Shown here one piece after another: positions 41,182 to 55,338 of a stretch of DNA of 64,000 nt. Numbering within the stretch: the stretch's first letter is position 1; each line of letters begins with the position of its first letter. The position numbers were made by a program, and so were the translations under genes. Source of the stretch: Amycolatopsis sp. cg9 (lineage in GTDB: Bacteria; Actinomycetota; Actinomycetes; Mycobacteriales; Pseudonocardiaceae); assembly GCF_041346945.1 (NCBI RefSeq), contig NZ_CP166850.1, positions 6,680,501-6,744,500 on the forward strand, in the 5' to 3' direction. The notes below the pieces were generated by a model. The model was not told where the DNA came from, made no database searches, and was given only the letters and a program-made list of their open reading frames with translations.

Positions 41182-42015
41182 ATGGACATGTCGGCGGGCG
41201 CGGGCCGGATCTTCGCCGGATTCGGCGGCGGCCACTTCGGCCACGGACCGGGCGGCCACGGCGGGCCGGGGCACGGTGCGGGTCACCACGAGCTGCACGG
41301 CGGGCCGGTCCTGCACGGCCTGCACGGCCACGAACCGGGCCTGCACGGGGTGCCGGGGCACGAGGACTGGGACGGTGGGCCGGAGCTGGCGCGTGGGGGG
41401 CCGCCGGGTGGGTTTCCGCCGCATCCGCCCCAGCCGCCGCAGCCGCCGGGCTTTCCCGGGTTTCCCGGTGGGCCCGGCTCCTTCGGCGGGCCGGGCGGGT
41501 GGGGCGGTGGTGGGCCGTGGCAGCGGGTGCGGGAGTTCCGCGGCGGGCGGCCCGCGGCGCGTCCGGTGCGCCCGGCCGTGCTGGCGCTGCTCGCCGAGGA
41601 ACCGATGCACGGCTACCAGCTGATGCAGGAGATCCGCCGCCGCACGAACGAGCGGTGGCGGCCCAGTCCCGGGTCGGTCTATCCGATCCTGCAGCAGCTG
41701 GAGGACGAAGGCCTGGTCCACACCGTCGAGACGGCCGGGCGCCGCGTCGCCGAGCTGACCGACGCGGGCCGTGAGCACGTCGCCGGCCGGGAGGCGGAGT
41801 TCGCCGCGCTGTGGGGCGAGCCCGAGGAGGAGCCCAACGCCGACCGGTTCGCGACCCTGTGGCACGCCTTGGGCGAGCTGTCGGGCGCGGCCGCCCAGGT
41901 GGGGCACAGCGGCACCGAAGCCCAGGTGGCCGAGGTGAAGAAGATCCTCGCCGACGCGCGGCGGCGGGTTTACGCGGTGCTGGCCGACGCCGGTCTGGAG
42001 GACGAGGAGGCCTGA
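41182..42015 (+). CDS. PadR-family regulator with His/Gly/Pro-rich N-terminal extension
   Basis: A 277-residue protein. Residues about 18-81 contain 13 His among Gly and Pro (GHGAGHHELHG, HGLHGHEPGLHG), followed by a Pro/Gly/Phe-rich stretch. The PadR winged HTH runs from about residue 127 (VRPAVLALLAEEPMHGYQL, RPSPGSVYPILQQLEDEGLV) and ends with a helix dimer region. The His-rich tail could bind nickel, zinc or copper and make the regulator metal-responsive. The ATG at 41182 has GAGGAG five bases upstream; an earlier frame start at 41146 would cross the operator dyad. Confidence 0.88.
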   Translation: MDMSAGAGRIFAGFGGGHFGHGPGGHGGPGHGAGHHELHGGPVLHGLHGHEPGLHGVPGHEDWDGGPELARGGPPGGFPPHPPQPPQPPGFPGFPGGPGSFGGPGGWGGGGPWQRVREFRGGRPAARPVRPAVLALLAEEPMHGYQLMQEIRRRTNERWRPSPGSVYPILQQLEDEGLVHTVETAGRRVAELTDAGREHVAGREAEFAALWGEPEEEPNADRFATLWHALGELSGAAAQVGHSGTEAQVAEVKKILADARRRVYAVLADAGLEDEEA

Positions 42016-42080
42016 CGCCGGCCCGCCCGGCCAGACCGTCCACATCGGACGGTCCGGCCGGGCGGGTAAGCTCGGCTCCC

Positions 42081-43118
42081 ATGGAGGAGAAGGACTTCGC
42101 CGCCCACCTGACGGCGGTCATGACCGGCAGCGCGCTCACCATGCTGATCGGCGTCGGCCACCGCACCGGCCTCTTCGAAGCGGCCGCTCGCGGGCCCGCC
42201 ACCAGCGCCGGGCTGGCCGAGCGCGCCGGGCTCCACGAGCGTTACGTCCGCGAGTGGCTCGGGGCCATGGTCACCGGCGGCGTCTTCACCCACGACGCCG
42301 GCGAGTACACCTTCCCGCCCGAGCACGCGAAGTTCCTGCTCGGCGAAACGGCGGCGAACCTGATGCCGTCCCTGCTCACCCTCAGCGCGTTCACCGGCAT
42401 CCTCCCCGACCTGGAACGCGCGTTCGCCGAGGGCGGCGGAGTCCCGCGCGAGGCGTACGGGCCCCACCTCGAGGCCCTGGGCGCGAAAACCGGGGACAGC
42501 TGGAAGCACATCTACCGCGAACACCTCGTCGACGGCTTCTTCGGCGCGGTCCCCGGCCTGACCGAGCGGCTCACCGCCGGGGCGCGCGTGCTCGACCTCG
42601 GCTGCGGCACCGGCAACGCGATCGCCGTCGCCGCGCGGGCGTTCCCCGCCTCGCGGTTCACCGGGCTCGACATCAACCCCGGGGTGGTCGATCAGGCCCG
42701 GGAAAACACCCGGGACCTCCCGAACGCCGAGTTCGCCGTCGGGGACGCCGCCGAGCTCACGGCCGATCCGCCGTACGACGTGATCACCGCGTTCGACGCC
42801 GTCCACGACCAGGACCGGCCGGACGTCGTGCTGCGGCGGGTCCGCGGCGCGCTGGCGCCGGACGGCCTGTTCTTCATGGTGGACACGAACTTCTCCAGTG
42901 ACGTCGCCGAGAACGTCGGCAACCCGCTCGCCGCGCTGTGCTACTCGATCAGCCTGATGTACTGCACGACGACGTCGATGGCCGAAGGCGGCGCCGCGCT
43001 GGGAGCCGTGTGGGGCACCGGAAAAGCCCTCGAACTGCTCGCGGACGCGGGGTTCCGGCACGTCGAAGTGCTCGGGTCCCCGCGTCCGCAGAACTGCGTC
43101 TACGCCTGCCGGCCCTGA
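42081..43118 (+). CDS. SAM-dependent methyltransferase
   Basis: A 345-residue methyltransferase. An N-terminal winged-helix-like dimerisation part (TGLFEAAARGPATSAGLAER, YVREWLGAMVTGGVF) is followed by the catalytic fold with motif I VLDLGCGTGNAIAVAARAF, SRFTGLDINPGVV and YDVITAFDAVHDQ. The architecture resembles O-methyltransferases and the S-adenosylmethionine-dependent rRNA-like family with N-terminal dimer domain. Substrate unknown. The ATG at 42081 is used. The 3' end lies 1 bp from the convergent carboxypeptidase. Confidence 0.88.
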   Translation: MEEKDFAAHLTAVMTGSALTMLIGVGHRTGLFEAAARGPATSAGLAERAGLHERYVREWLGAMVTGGVFTHDAGEYTFPPEHAKFLLGETAANLMPSLLTLSAFTGILPDLERAFAEGGGVPREAYGPHLEALGAKTGDSWKHIYREHLVDGFFGAVPGLTERLTAGARVLDLGCGTGNAIAVAARAFPASRFTGLDINPGVVDQARENTRDLPNAEFAVGDAAELTADPPYDVITAFDAVHDQDRPDVVLRRVRGALAPDGLFFMVDTNFSSDVAENVGNPLAALCYSISLMYCTTTSMAEGGAALGAVWGTGKALELLADAGFRHVEVLGSPRPQNCVYACRP

Positions 43119-43119
43119 A

Positions 43120-44439
43120 CTACTGCTGGTACGGCGCCGCCGCGGCCTTCGCGGCCGTGATCAGCGCGCCCTTGTTCTTCGGCCAGAACGTGCTGTCGAC
43201 GCAGGTGTAGCGGGGGAGGAAACCACCGCAGGTGCCGCTGGAGCCGCCGACCTCGAACGTCACGCTGGCGACGCCGAGTTCGCCGTAGGTGAAGTCGTCG
43301 GTGGTGCCGGACGTGTCGTAGCCGACGGTTTCCTCGTTGGTGCCGACGAGGTAGCCGTTGGACGCCGCGTACTTCGCGCCGAGCTTGCGGTACTGCGCGT
43401 CGTTCGGCGAGGTGGCCTGGGTGAAGCCCCACGGGATGATGATGTCGTTGCCGTAGCTGTGCAGCGTGATCATCGTGCCCTTGGCGGTGGCCGGCGCGGG
43501 GTCGTTGTTCCCGGTGCCGCGCTGGTCCGGGAAGATCGCGCGGGCCAGCTTCTCCAGCGCCTGTGTCTCCGGCTCGGAGCCCGCGCTCACGCCCTGGTAG
43601 GTCTCCGAACAGGCGGAGTTGGAGTCGCCGCCCCACTTGAACGTCGAGTTGCGGTTGAGGTCGATGCCGATGTTCGTGCCCGTGCAGCTTCCGCGCGAGT
43701 TGTCGGCGTTCTTGCGCTGCAGCTTGGGCGAATTCCCGCCGGAGGCGACGATGTCGACGCCGTCGGGATTGGCGATCGGCACCACCCACACCTCGGTCGT
43801 GTCCAAGATGGACTTCGCGGTGGCGTCGGTGGCGTAGCCGTCGGCGAGGTAGTCGATCCAGCGCCAGGCGAGCTCGCCGGTCGACAGCTCGCGCGCGTGG
43901 ATCTGGGCCATCAGGAAGAACTTCGGCTTCGGCGACGTCGTCGACAGCGTGCAGTCGCCCGCCTGCTTCTTCGTCAGGCAGAGCGCCTGGACGTCGTGGC
44001 CGCCCTGGCCCTTGGTCTTCTTCCACGACTGGCCGATCGTGTACTTCGTGGCCAGGTCCGGGTGCGCGGAAGCGACCTGAGCGAGGTGGTTCTCGTGCGC
44101 GGTGACCGTCCGGTACCCGCCGTAGTAGGTGTCGGCCGCCAGCTTGTTCGTCTCGGCGGGGAGTTCTTTGTAGACGGTGTCGAAGAACGACGGCCGGTAG
44201 CCGCGCGCCCGCAGCTGGTTCGCGACGCCCTGGCCGCCGACGACGTAGACGGCACCCGCGTCGCCTTCTTCGACGTCGAAGCCGGCTTCGGTCAGCGCCT
44301 GCGCCTGGGCGGCGGTGGCCGGCACGCGCCAGAAGACCGGCGTGTCCGCCGGCTGGGCGGTGGCCGTACCCCCGAGCAGGGTGGTGAGCAGGACCCCGGT
44401 CGCCGCGAGGGCGAGCCGGGACAGGGACCTTGACGCCAT
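43120..44439 (-). CDS. Secreted zinc carboxypeptidase, M14 family
   Basis: A 439-residue secreted enzyme with a signal peptide (about 1-28, ending ATAQPAD). Zinc ligands are H181 and E184 in AQIHARELSTGEL and His in TMITLHSYGNDIII; IDLNRN holds substrate-binding Asn-Arg; the catalytic Glu is in VTFEVGGSSG. It removes C-terminal residues from peptides outside the cell. The N-terminal ~100 residues look like a propeptide. Start at ATG 44439. Standard length for actinobacterial members. Confidence 0.93.
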   Translation of the reverse strand: MASRSLSRLALAATGVLLTTLLGGTATAQPADTPVFWRVPATAAQAQALTEAGFDVEEGDAGAVYVVGGQGVANQLRARGYRPSFFDTVYKELPAETNKLAADTYYGGYRTVTAHENHLAQVASAHPDLATKYTIGQSWKKTKGQGGHDVQALCLTKKQAGDCTLSTTSPKPKFFLMAQIHARELSTGELAWRWIDYLADGYATDATAKSILDTTEVWVVPIANPDGVDIVASGGNSPKLQRKNADNSRGSCTGTNIGIDLNRNSTFKWGGDSNSACSETYQGVSAGSEPETQALEKLARAIFPDQRGTGNNDPAPATAKGTMITLHSYGNDIIIPWGFTQATSPNDAQYRKLGAKYAASNGYLVGTNEETVGYDTSGTTDDFTYGELGVASVTFEVGGSSGTCGGFLPRYTCVDSTFWPKNKGALITAAKAAAAPYQQ

Positions 44440-44565
44440 CGGAGGATCTCCTCACGCCGCACGGATGGAGGTCCGGCGGGAACCCTTGGTCACCGCACCG
44501 GCACGCACAGTGTGTCGGGGCGGGCAAACCCGGCACACCCCCGAAAGTCGCGAAACCGGGCGTGC

Positions 44566-45237
44566 TCAGATCAGCCCGGCGTGCGTCTCGTTCAGCAGGG
44601 CGACGATCAGCCGCGGGGTGCCCGGCGCCACCACGACGGCGTCCTCGCCCGCCGGGTACGTCAGCACCCGGCCGCGGCCGAGGTCGAGCGCGGTGGCCGG
44701 GTTCGAGCGGATCCGCACGCCGCGGTCGCGCCGCGCGGTGTAGAGCTGGTGGACCGCTTCCCGCGGTTCGCCCAGCGGCGCGGCGCTCGCGGGCTGCACC
44801 CGGTCCGGGACGTCGGCGCCGTCGAGCTCGGGCAGGCCGTCGAGGAGGCTGGTCGCGAGCCGGACCGGGCGCACCGGCTCGACGAGCACCGCCACGTCGT
44901 CGGCGACCAGCCGGATCGCGTCCTCGCCCCGCGCCGCGACCAGGACCGCGCCGTGCCCGCCGTCGCGGTGGGTGGTCCAGGAGTAGAACTCGTGGTCCGC
45001 GTGCGCGAGGGTCCGCAGGGACGTGCGCCAGAGGTCGTTCAGCCGGTTGTTGCGCGCGAGCCCGAGCGCGGTGAGCGTGCGCATCGTGCGCTTTTCGAGT
45101 TCCGCCGCGGTGTCTTCGCGGACCCAGTGGTGGCGGGCGGTGCCGAGCGCCGCGGGCGGCTCGCCGAGGTCCAGCAGGCGCCAGGCGGTCAGGAACGCGA
45201 GCCGGGGCAGGACGACGGGTTCGTCGAAGACGGGCAT
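44566..45237 (-). CDS. EspG-like ESX secretion-associated chaperone
   Basis: A 223-residue EspG-family protein. VLPRLAFLTAWRLLDLGEPP, ALGLARNNRLNDLWRTSLRT and HADHEFYSWTTHRDGGHGAV match the alpha/beta fold of the chaperone that binds PE/PPE heterodimers before type VII secretion. It lies 15 bp downstream of the PPE-like gene in the same direction, the expected partner. No EccC ATPase or membrane ESX components are in the window. Confidence 0.8.
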   Translation of the reverse strand: MPVFDEPVVLPRLAFLTAWRLLDLGEPPAALGTARHHWVREDTAAELEKRTMRTLTALGLARNNRLNDLWRTSLRTLAHADHEFYSWTTHRDGGHGAVLVAARGEDAIRLVADDVAVLVEPVRPVRLATSLLDGLPELDGADVPDRVQPASAAPLGEPREAVHQLYTARRDRGVRIRSNPATALDLGRGRVLTYPAGEDAVVVAPGTPRLIVALLNETHAGLI

Positions 45238-45252
45238 GCGGTTCTCCCCGGG

Positions 45253-46503
45253 TCAGGCACCGATGGTGGGGTCGACGGTGGTCTGCCCGGTGACCGGGTC
45301 GACCCGGCCGTACCGCTCGTCGTCGGTGAAGAGGGAGCCGTCGTCGAGGACGTACTTGCGTTCGTGCTCCCGGTCGCCCTCCCGCCGCGAACGCCGGCCC
45401 GGCGCCTGCCCGCCGGAACCGCTCGTGCCGCGGGACGCGCCCGGTTCTCCGCCGCGGGAGCCGGGACCCGGCGGGACGCCGCGGGAGGTGCCGGGACCCG
45501 GCGGAGTGGCGCGGAAGGGGCCGGTGAGGCCCGGCGGCGGGACGGCGCCCGCCGCCGATCCGGCCGCTGGGGGCGCCGGGGCCGTCGCGCCGGGCACCGG
45601 GGCCGACCAGCCCGGGGGCTCGGTGGGGACGAAGCCGGTCGTCCTCGTCGCGCCGGGGACGGCCGGATCGGCGCCGGCCGGGCCCGGTAGCGGGTGAGCG
45701 GCCACCGCCGGGGCGGGTACCGGGGGAGTGGTGGGCGGACGGGTGGGTGGCGGGAACCCCGTGGGACCGGCGGCGGTCGTCGCGGGGTAGCCGGAGTGCG
45801 GCTGGGCACCCCCGCCGGCGCCGTGGCCCCCAGCGGCGGGAAGGCCGGCGGGGCCGCGATCGGCGGCCGGGAGGCCGGTGCGGGCACCCTCGGCGGCGGG
45901 GTCGCCGTCGTCGTAGCGCAGGGCGCGGGCCTGGCCGTCCAGCTGGGCGGCGTAGGCGTGGTAGTGCTCCAGGTACCGAGCCGCGTTCTCGTTGTAGGCG
46001 GTGATCGCCTGCTCGGTGTCGGTGTCCCACGGCGTGATGCGGTCCCAGAGGCTCTTCTCCGGCCGCGGGCCCAGGCGTGTGAGCTCGGCGTGGAGCTGCC
46101 GGTAGCGGTGGTCCGCTTCGGTGACGTTCAGGCTGTTGCTGACGTACCTCGCTTCGGTCGTGTCGAGGCCGCCGCCGAACGCGCGGGTGGTGGCGCTCGC
46201 CGCGTCGGCCGCTTCGCCCCGCCACGCGGCGTCGAGCCGGTTGAGGACCGAATGCAGGAGATCGGCCACCTCGCGGTGCGCCATCGCCACGCGCTGTGCC
46301 GTTTCGGCCGCCTCGGCCCAGCCGGTGCCGTTGCCGCGGTGCACCAGGTCCACGAGGTCCTGCAGGGAGACGACCCGCGCCTCGGCGTCCTGGCCCGCCA
46401 GGCCGGCGGACCACTTCTCGGCGTCTTCGGTCGTGTGCACGGACTCGGGCCCGGCCCGGTGGACCGCGGCCCGCACCCGCGGGTTCGACCAGGGGAACAG
46501 CAT
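45253..46503 (-). CDS. PPE-like/WXG-type ESX substrate with proline-rich tail
   Basis: A 416-residue protein. The first ~190 residues are helical with long amphipathic helices (ETAQRVAMAHREVADLLHSV, LNRLDAAWRGEAADAASATT), where AWRGEAAD resembles the WxG bend of WXG/PPE proteins. The next ~170 residues are Pro/Gly/Ala-rich and disordered, and the C-terminus is charged (RSRREGDREHERKYVLDDG). It would form a heterodimer with the PE-like protein encoded directly upstream, and be exported by a type VII system. Its ATG overlaps the PE-like stop codon. Confidence 0.72.
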   Translation of the reverse strand: MLFPWSNPRVRAAVHRAGPESVHTTEDAEKWSAGLAGQDAEARVVSLQDLVDLVHRGNGTGWAEAAETAQRVAMAHREVADLLHSVLNRLDAAWRGEAADAASATTRAFGGGLDTTEARYVSNSLNVTEADHRYRQLHAELTRLGPRPEKSLWDRITPWDTDTEQAITAYNENAARYLEHYHAYAAQLDGQARALRYDDGDPAAEGARTGLPAADRGPAGLPAAGGHGAGGGAQPHSGYPATTAAGPTGFPPPTRPPTTPPVPAPAVAAHPLPGPAGADPAVPGATRTTGFVPTEPPGWSAPVPGATAPAPPAAGSAAGAVPPPGLTGPFRATPPGPGTSRGVPPGPGSRGGEPGASRGTSGSGGQAPGRRSRREGDREHERKYVLDDGSLFTDDERYGRVDPVTGQTTVDPTIGA

Positions 46504-46808
46504 CAGCGGGCCAGGTCGCCGGCCGCGGCGGCGTCCTGCTCGCGCAGCCGCCCGGCCGACGCGCCGACCTTCGCGACCAGCTCGCGCAGGAACGCGATCC
46601 GGCGCCGGAGGTGGTCGCGGTCGGCCGCGAACAGCATGCCGAGGCGCGTGGTGTAGGCCTCGCTGGCCGGATCACCCGCGGGCGAGCGCAGGTTGATCAG
46701 CAGGTCGGTGTCGGCCGACGCCGCGGTCAAGCGGTCGTTCGCGGTCTCGAGCCGCGCGAGGAGCGCCCGCAGCTCGTCGGGGTCCAGCGCGAAGTCGGTG
46801 TGCGTCAA
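46503..46808 (-). CDS. PE-like small helical ESX protein
   Basis: A 101-residue helical-hairpin protein: FALDPDELRALLARLETAND in the first helix, then LRSPAGDPASEAYTTRLGML and helices ending LREQDAAAAGDLAR. Length and position upstream of a PPE-like and an EspG-like gene suit a PE-type partner. The start is TTG 46808 with AGAGGGGA upstream. Its stop and the PPE-like start share bases (ATGA-type overlap), so translation is coupled. Confidence 0.7.
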   Translation of the reverse strand: MTHTDFALDPDELRALLARLETANDRLTAASADTDLLINLRSPAGDPASEAYTTRLGMLFAADRDHLRRRIAFLRELVAKVGASAGRLREQDAAAAGDLAR

Positions 46809-46887
46809 CGGGTCCCCTCTCCGGCTCGCGGCGAAAGCCGCAAGGGGACAGTCGCGGGGCCCGCCCGGCCCGTTACGGCCGGGTGAA

Positions 46888-46919
46888 GGGGCGGCACTTT
46901 CACGTGAAAGTGCCGCCCC
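46888..46919. repeat. 32-bp perfect palindrome containing CACTTTCACGTGAAAGTG
   Basis: A perfect 32-bp palindrome with no loop, centred on CACGTG; its left arm is GGGGCGGCACTTTCAC and the right arm is its complement. It lies between the PE-like gene start and the carboxylase gene stop. The central 18 bases recur twice at 57738-57755 and 57778-57795. It may act as a terminator for the carboxylase gene and also as a protein-binding site. Confidence 0.85.
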
Positions 46920-46930
46920 GCCGGGAAGAG

Positions 46931-52402
<5,472 letters not shown>

Positions 52403-52677
52403 CGGCTGAGCCTCCCAAGTACCCACGCACAGAAGGCGACGCACCTGTCCTGGAGCGTCGCCTGCACCTGTCTACACCCTGCTGGATTACCGCGGGGTAG
52501 ACCAATGTCCGCCATGGCGCATGCCGAGGCGGCTGCGTTGTGGGAACCCCACAAAAAGCGACCCGCGCCACACTGCCGGGACCGCGTTTCTCGCGAGGGC
52601 TGCCACAAAGCACGGTGCGCAGCCTACGGCGGGTCGGAGCCGGAAAACATCCAGATCCGCGAAAGTAGGGGCCCCGG

Positions 52678-52917
52678 TCAGGACGCCAGCAGGACGGCCG
52701 GATCCAGGACCTGGCCCAGCTCGCGGCGTTCGGCCTCCGACAACGGCACGGCCGCGACCTCGCACCGCCCGTCCGGCCCCGGCGCGGTGGTGATCGCCAG
52801 CACCGGGCGCCCGTCGATTTCGCGCAGCGTCACCCGGCCCCCGCAGGAGAGGTCCACCGTGACCCCCGGCTGTTCGCGATGCCGGCCCAGCCAGCGGCCG
52901 ACGAAGTCGAAGGTCAT
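52678..52917 (-). CDS. Small hypothetical protein
   Basis: A 79-residue protein beginning MTFDFVGRWLGRHREQPGVT and ending LGQVLDPAVLLAS, with strands around VTLREIDGRPVLAITTAPG. No family is recognised; it has no membrane span or signal peptide. The ATG at 52917 has GGGGAG upstream. It lies between the carboxylase and the possible peptidase, all on the minus strand, with its own ~140-bp 5' gap. Codon use is normal for this window, which supports a real gene. Confidence 0.6.
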   Translation of the reverse strand: MTFDFVGRWLGRHREQPGVTVDLSCGGRVTLREIDGRPVLAITTAPGPDGRCEVAAVPLSEAERRELGQVLDPAVLLAS

Positions 52918-53059
52918 CGCGTGTCTCCCCTCGGTACGGGCAACTCCCCTTGAAGCACAGGTGTCGTTCGTTAATGCCCCGGATACACCTCGTTCACACC
53001 TCGGATCGCGGACGGGCCGGCACCCCCCGACCGGGTGCCGGCCCGGCCCGCCCCCGGGC

Positions 53060-54682
53060 TCACCGCAGCGGCGCCTCCAGGACGTACCGCTTCGCGAGCC
53101 CCTCGCCGCAGTCCACCTCGACCGTCCGCCGGACGCACGGCGTGCCGTCGTCGCCGCGCAGGGCGTAGCCGACCGCCGTCGAATCCGGGACTTCGCGGAC
53201 CTCGGCGGGCACGCGGCCGCCGGCCGAGAGGCGGCGCAGCAGGCGCTGCAGCGGCGCGTCCAGTGCCTCGTCCACAGTGGACGGCTCACGGGCCGTCCCG
53301 CGGGCGGACGGCGGTGCCGCGGGTGCGCCGGCGGTCAGCCGGTCGACCTCGCGGGTCGCGTCGACGATCGTCGTCACGGTGCCGCCGCCGTCGATGCTGA
53401 CCCGCACCTCGCCCAGGCCGGGCGTGACGACCGGGTGGCCGTCGACCAGCTGCGTGAACACCACGTGGGTTTCGCGCACGCGCGGCTCCGCGACCTCCTC
53501 GGGCGTGCCGCCCGCGTGGTACTGGTGGCGCACCTTGTCCGCGACGAGGTCGACCCGGTCGGCCAAGCCGAACGTCTCGACGGCGTCCTGGGCGATCCGG
53601 ACCGCCTCGGCGGCGCTCGGCGCGTCCCGGCCGGTGCCGTCCGCTTCGGCGAACGTGATCTCGCGGACGCCGCGGTGGTCGACGCTCAGCCGCGGGCCGC
53701 CCTGGTCCGCGCCCAGCACGACGCCGTGCGGGCCCATCGCCTCCGGCAGCCCGCCGCCCGGCCGGACGCCGTAGTGCCCGGCCAGCTCGCCCAGCTGCGC
53801 GGGCGAGAGCCGGCGCGGTGCGAACCGGGCCGTCTGCGGCGCGCCGGGCAGCTCGAGGCGCGCCTCGCGGATGCTCCGGGCGGCGTCGTACCACGTCCAC
53901 CACCACCAGTTCTTCGACGCGGCGGCGGTCGAGAAGGACCCTTCGTTCCACAGCCGGTCCTGCGCCTCGGCCTGCGTCGCCCCGCACGCGACGGCCGAGG
54001 GCGCCTGGTGGTGGTCGATGTCCCAGGACGCGTCCAGCCACGCCTTGCTGAACTTGTGGCCGTTGCCGTTCCACTTGCTGAAGAAGTACGCGCCGTAGTT
54101 CGGGCTGTCCACGCTGGTGGACTCGAACCCGAAGATCATCCGCAGGCCCAGGTTCGCCGCGTCCCACGTGCGGATCGGGCTGTTGCCGTCGCCGATGCGC
54201 AGCGAGAGGCAGGTGGAGAAGAACAGGTAGCGGGCGACCTCGTTGCCCAGCCGCATGTCGGCCGAGCTCGCCCAGGCCGAGCCGCCCCAGGTGCCGCCCA
54301 TCGGCATCCAGAACACGCCGTTGCCGTCCATCGTCCCGTGCCCGGAGTGGTACTCGGCCACGCAGGCGTCGAAGCCGTACGTGCCCTGCCAGTCGTCGTA
54401 CTGCTCGCCGTAGAGCCAGGACAGCACGCCGCCGTCGGTGTACCAGAAGTTCGGCGCCGTGAACTGCTTGACGTAATTGTAGAAACCGCCGGCGTCGTCG
54501 TGGGTGTAGGAGAGGTCGGTGATTCCGGGCGGGAAGTCTTCGATCGAGCAGACGCCGTACCGGTTCGCGCCGCGGTCGGCGGTGATCCCGCTCGCGGTGA
54601 ACGGATCGGCCGAGGTCAGCGCCCGCGCCGCGGTGGACGTCCCCGGTGGTGCCGCGCCGGCACCGTCTTTCAGCAAAGCCAT
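53060..54682 (-). CDS. DUF6345-like protein, possible clan CD-type cysteine peptidase
   Basis: A 540-residue protein. The N-terminal half has CSIEDFPPGITDLSYTHDD, then FDACVAEYHSGHGTMDGNG and RYLFFSTCLSLRIGDG. A His-Gly pair after a strand followed by a strand ending in Cys is the arrangement of gingipain/caspase-like (clan CD) peptidases, here roughly residues 100-175. Trp-rich WWWWTWYDAARSIREARLEL follows. The C-terminal half resembles a propeptide or binding domain (VRHQYHAGGTPEEVAEPRVR). There is no clear signal peptide from ATG 54682, which has GGGGAGG upstream. Peptidase activity is inferred. Confidence 0.6.
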   Translation of the reverse strand: MALLKDGAGAAPPGTSTAARALTSADPFTASGITADRGANRYGVCSIEDFPPGITDLSYTHDDAGGFYNYVKQFTAPNFWYTDGGVLSWLYGEQYDDWQGTYGFDACVAEYHSGHGTMDGNGVFWMPMGGTWGGSAWASSADMRLGNEVARYLFFSTCLSLRIGDGNSPIRTWDAANLGLRMIFGFESTSVDSPNYGAYFFSKWNGNGHKFSKAWLDASWDIDHHQAPSAVACGATQAEAQDRLWNEGSFSTAAASKNWWWWTWYDAARSIREARLELPGAPQTARFAPRRLSPAQLGELAGHYGVRPGGGLPEAMGPHGVVLGADQGGPRLSVDHRGVREITFAEADGTGRDAPSAAEAVRIAQDAVETFGLADRVDLVADKVRHQYHAGGTPEEVAEPRVRETHVVFTQLVDGHPVVTPGLGEVRVSIDGGGTVTTIVDATREVDRLTAGAPAAPPSARGTAREPSTVDEALDAPLQRLLRRLSAGGRVPAEVREVPDSTAVGYALRGDDGTPCVRRTVEVDCGEGLAKRYVLEAPLR

Positions 54683-54912
54683 GGTTCCTCCCCGTGTACC
54701 GAATGGATTCGTGCGGTGCGAAGCTACCTCCGAATCCGCCGAAAGCTTTCGAATACATCTTTTTGCCACACCTTCAGCGCAATTTTTTCAGTGCTGCACC
54801 GATTCCGTGGAGCTTTCCCGTCCGGTGCCGCCACCCGGTCAGCCGGAACCGGCCACAGTGGACAGCGCGGCGGGAGGTGCGCGCGCCGGGCGGGTGCGGC
54901 CAGGATGGCGGG

Positions 54913-55239
54913 ATGAAACTCGGGCAGCTGGCCACGTCGGCGCGGGACCTGTTCTCCGCGAAACTCGTCTACGGCGAACCCGTCGAGCGGGACGGCGCCG
55001 TCGTCATCCCGGCCGCGGCGGTGTTCGGCGGCGGGGGCGGGGGCGGCGGCGACACCGGTGCGCTGCCGGTGCGGGAAGGCGCCGGGTTCGGCGTGTTCGC
55101 CCGGCCGGCGGGCGCGTTCGTCGTCCGGGGCGGCCGCGTGACGTGGGTGCCCGCGGTCGACGTCACGCGCCTGGGGCTGGCCGCCGCCGTCACCGTCGTC
55201 GCGCTCGCGAAGATCCTCGCCCGACGTGCCAGGTCCTGA
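54913..55239 (+). CDS. GerW/YtfJ-like family protein
   Basis: A 108-residue protein with KLVYGEPVERDGAVVIPAAA then a glycine run (FGGGGGGGGD), GFGVFARPAGAFVVRGGRVT and VPAVDVTRLGLAAAVTVVAL, the pattern of sporulation protein YtfJ/GerW homologues found also in non-sporulating bacteria. The C-terminal hydrophobic stretch could be a membrane anchor. The function in actinobacteria is unknown. ATG at 54913. It is divergent from the DUF6345-like gene. Confidence 0.75.
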   Translation: MKLGQLATSARDLFSAKLVYGEPVERDGAVVIPAAAVFGGGGGGGGDTGALPVREGAGFGVFARPAGAFVVRGGRVTWVPAVDVTRLGLAAAVTVVALAKILARRARS

Positions 55240-55338
55240 CCGGACAGGTGCGGCACGCGCCGAAAGTTCACCGCCGGTTCTTGTCCGCGTTCGCGTTCGC
55301 GGCCTAGCGTCGGGGCGTCGTTCGATGCGGAGGTACGC

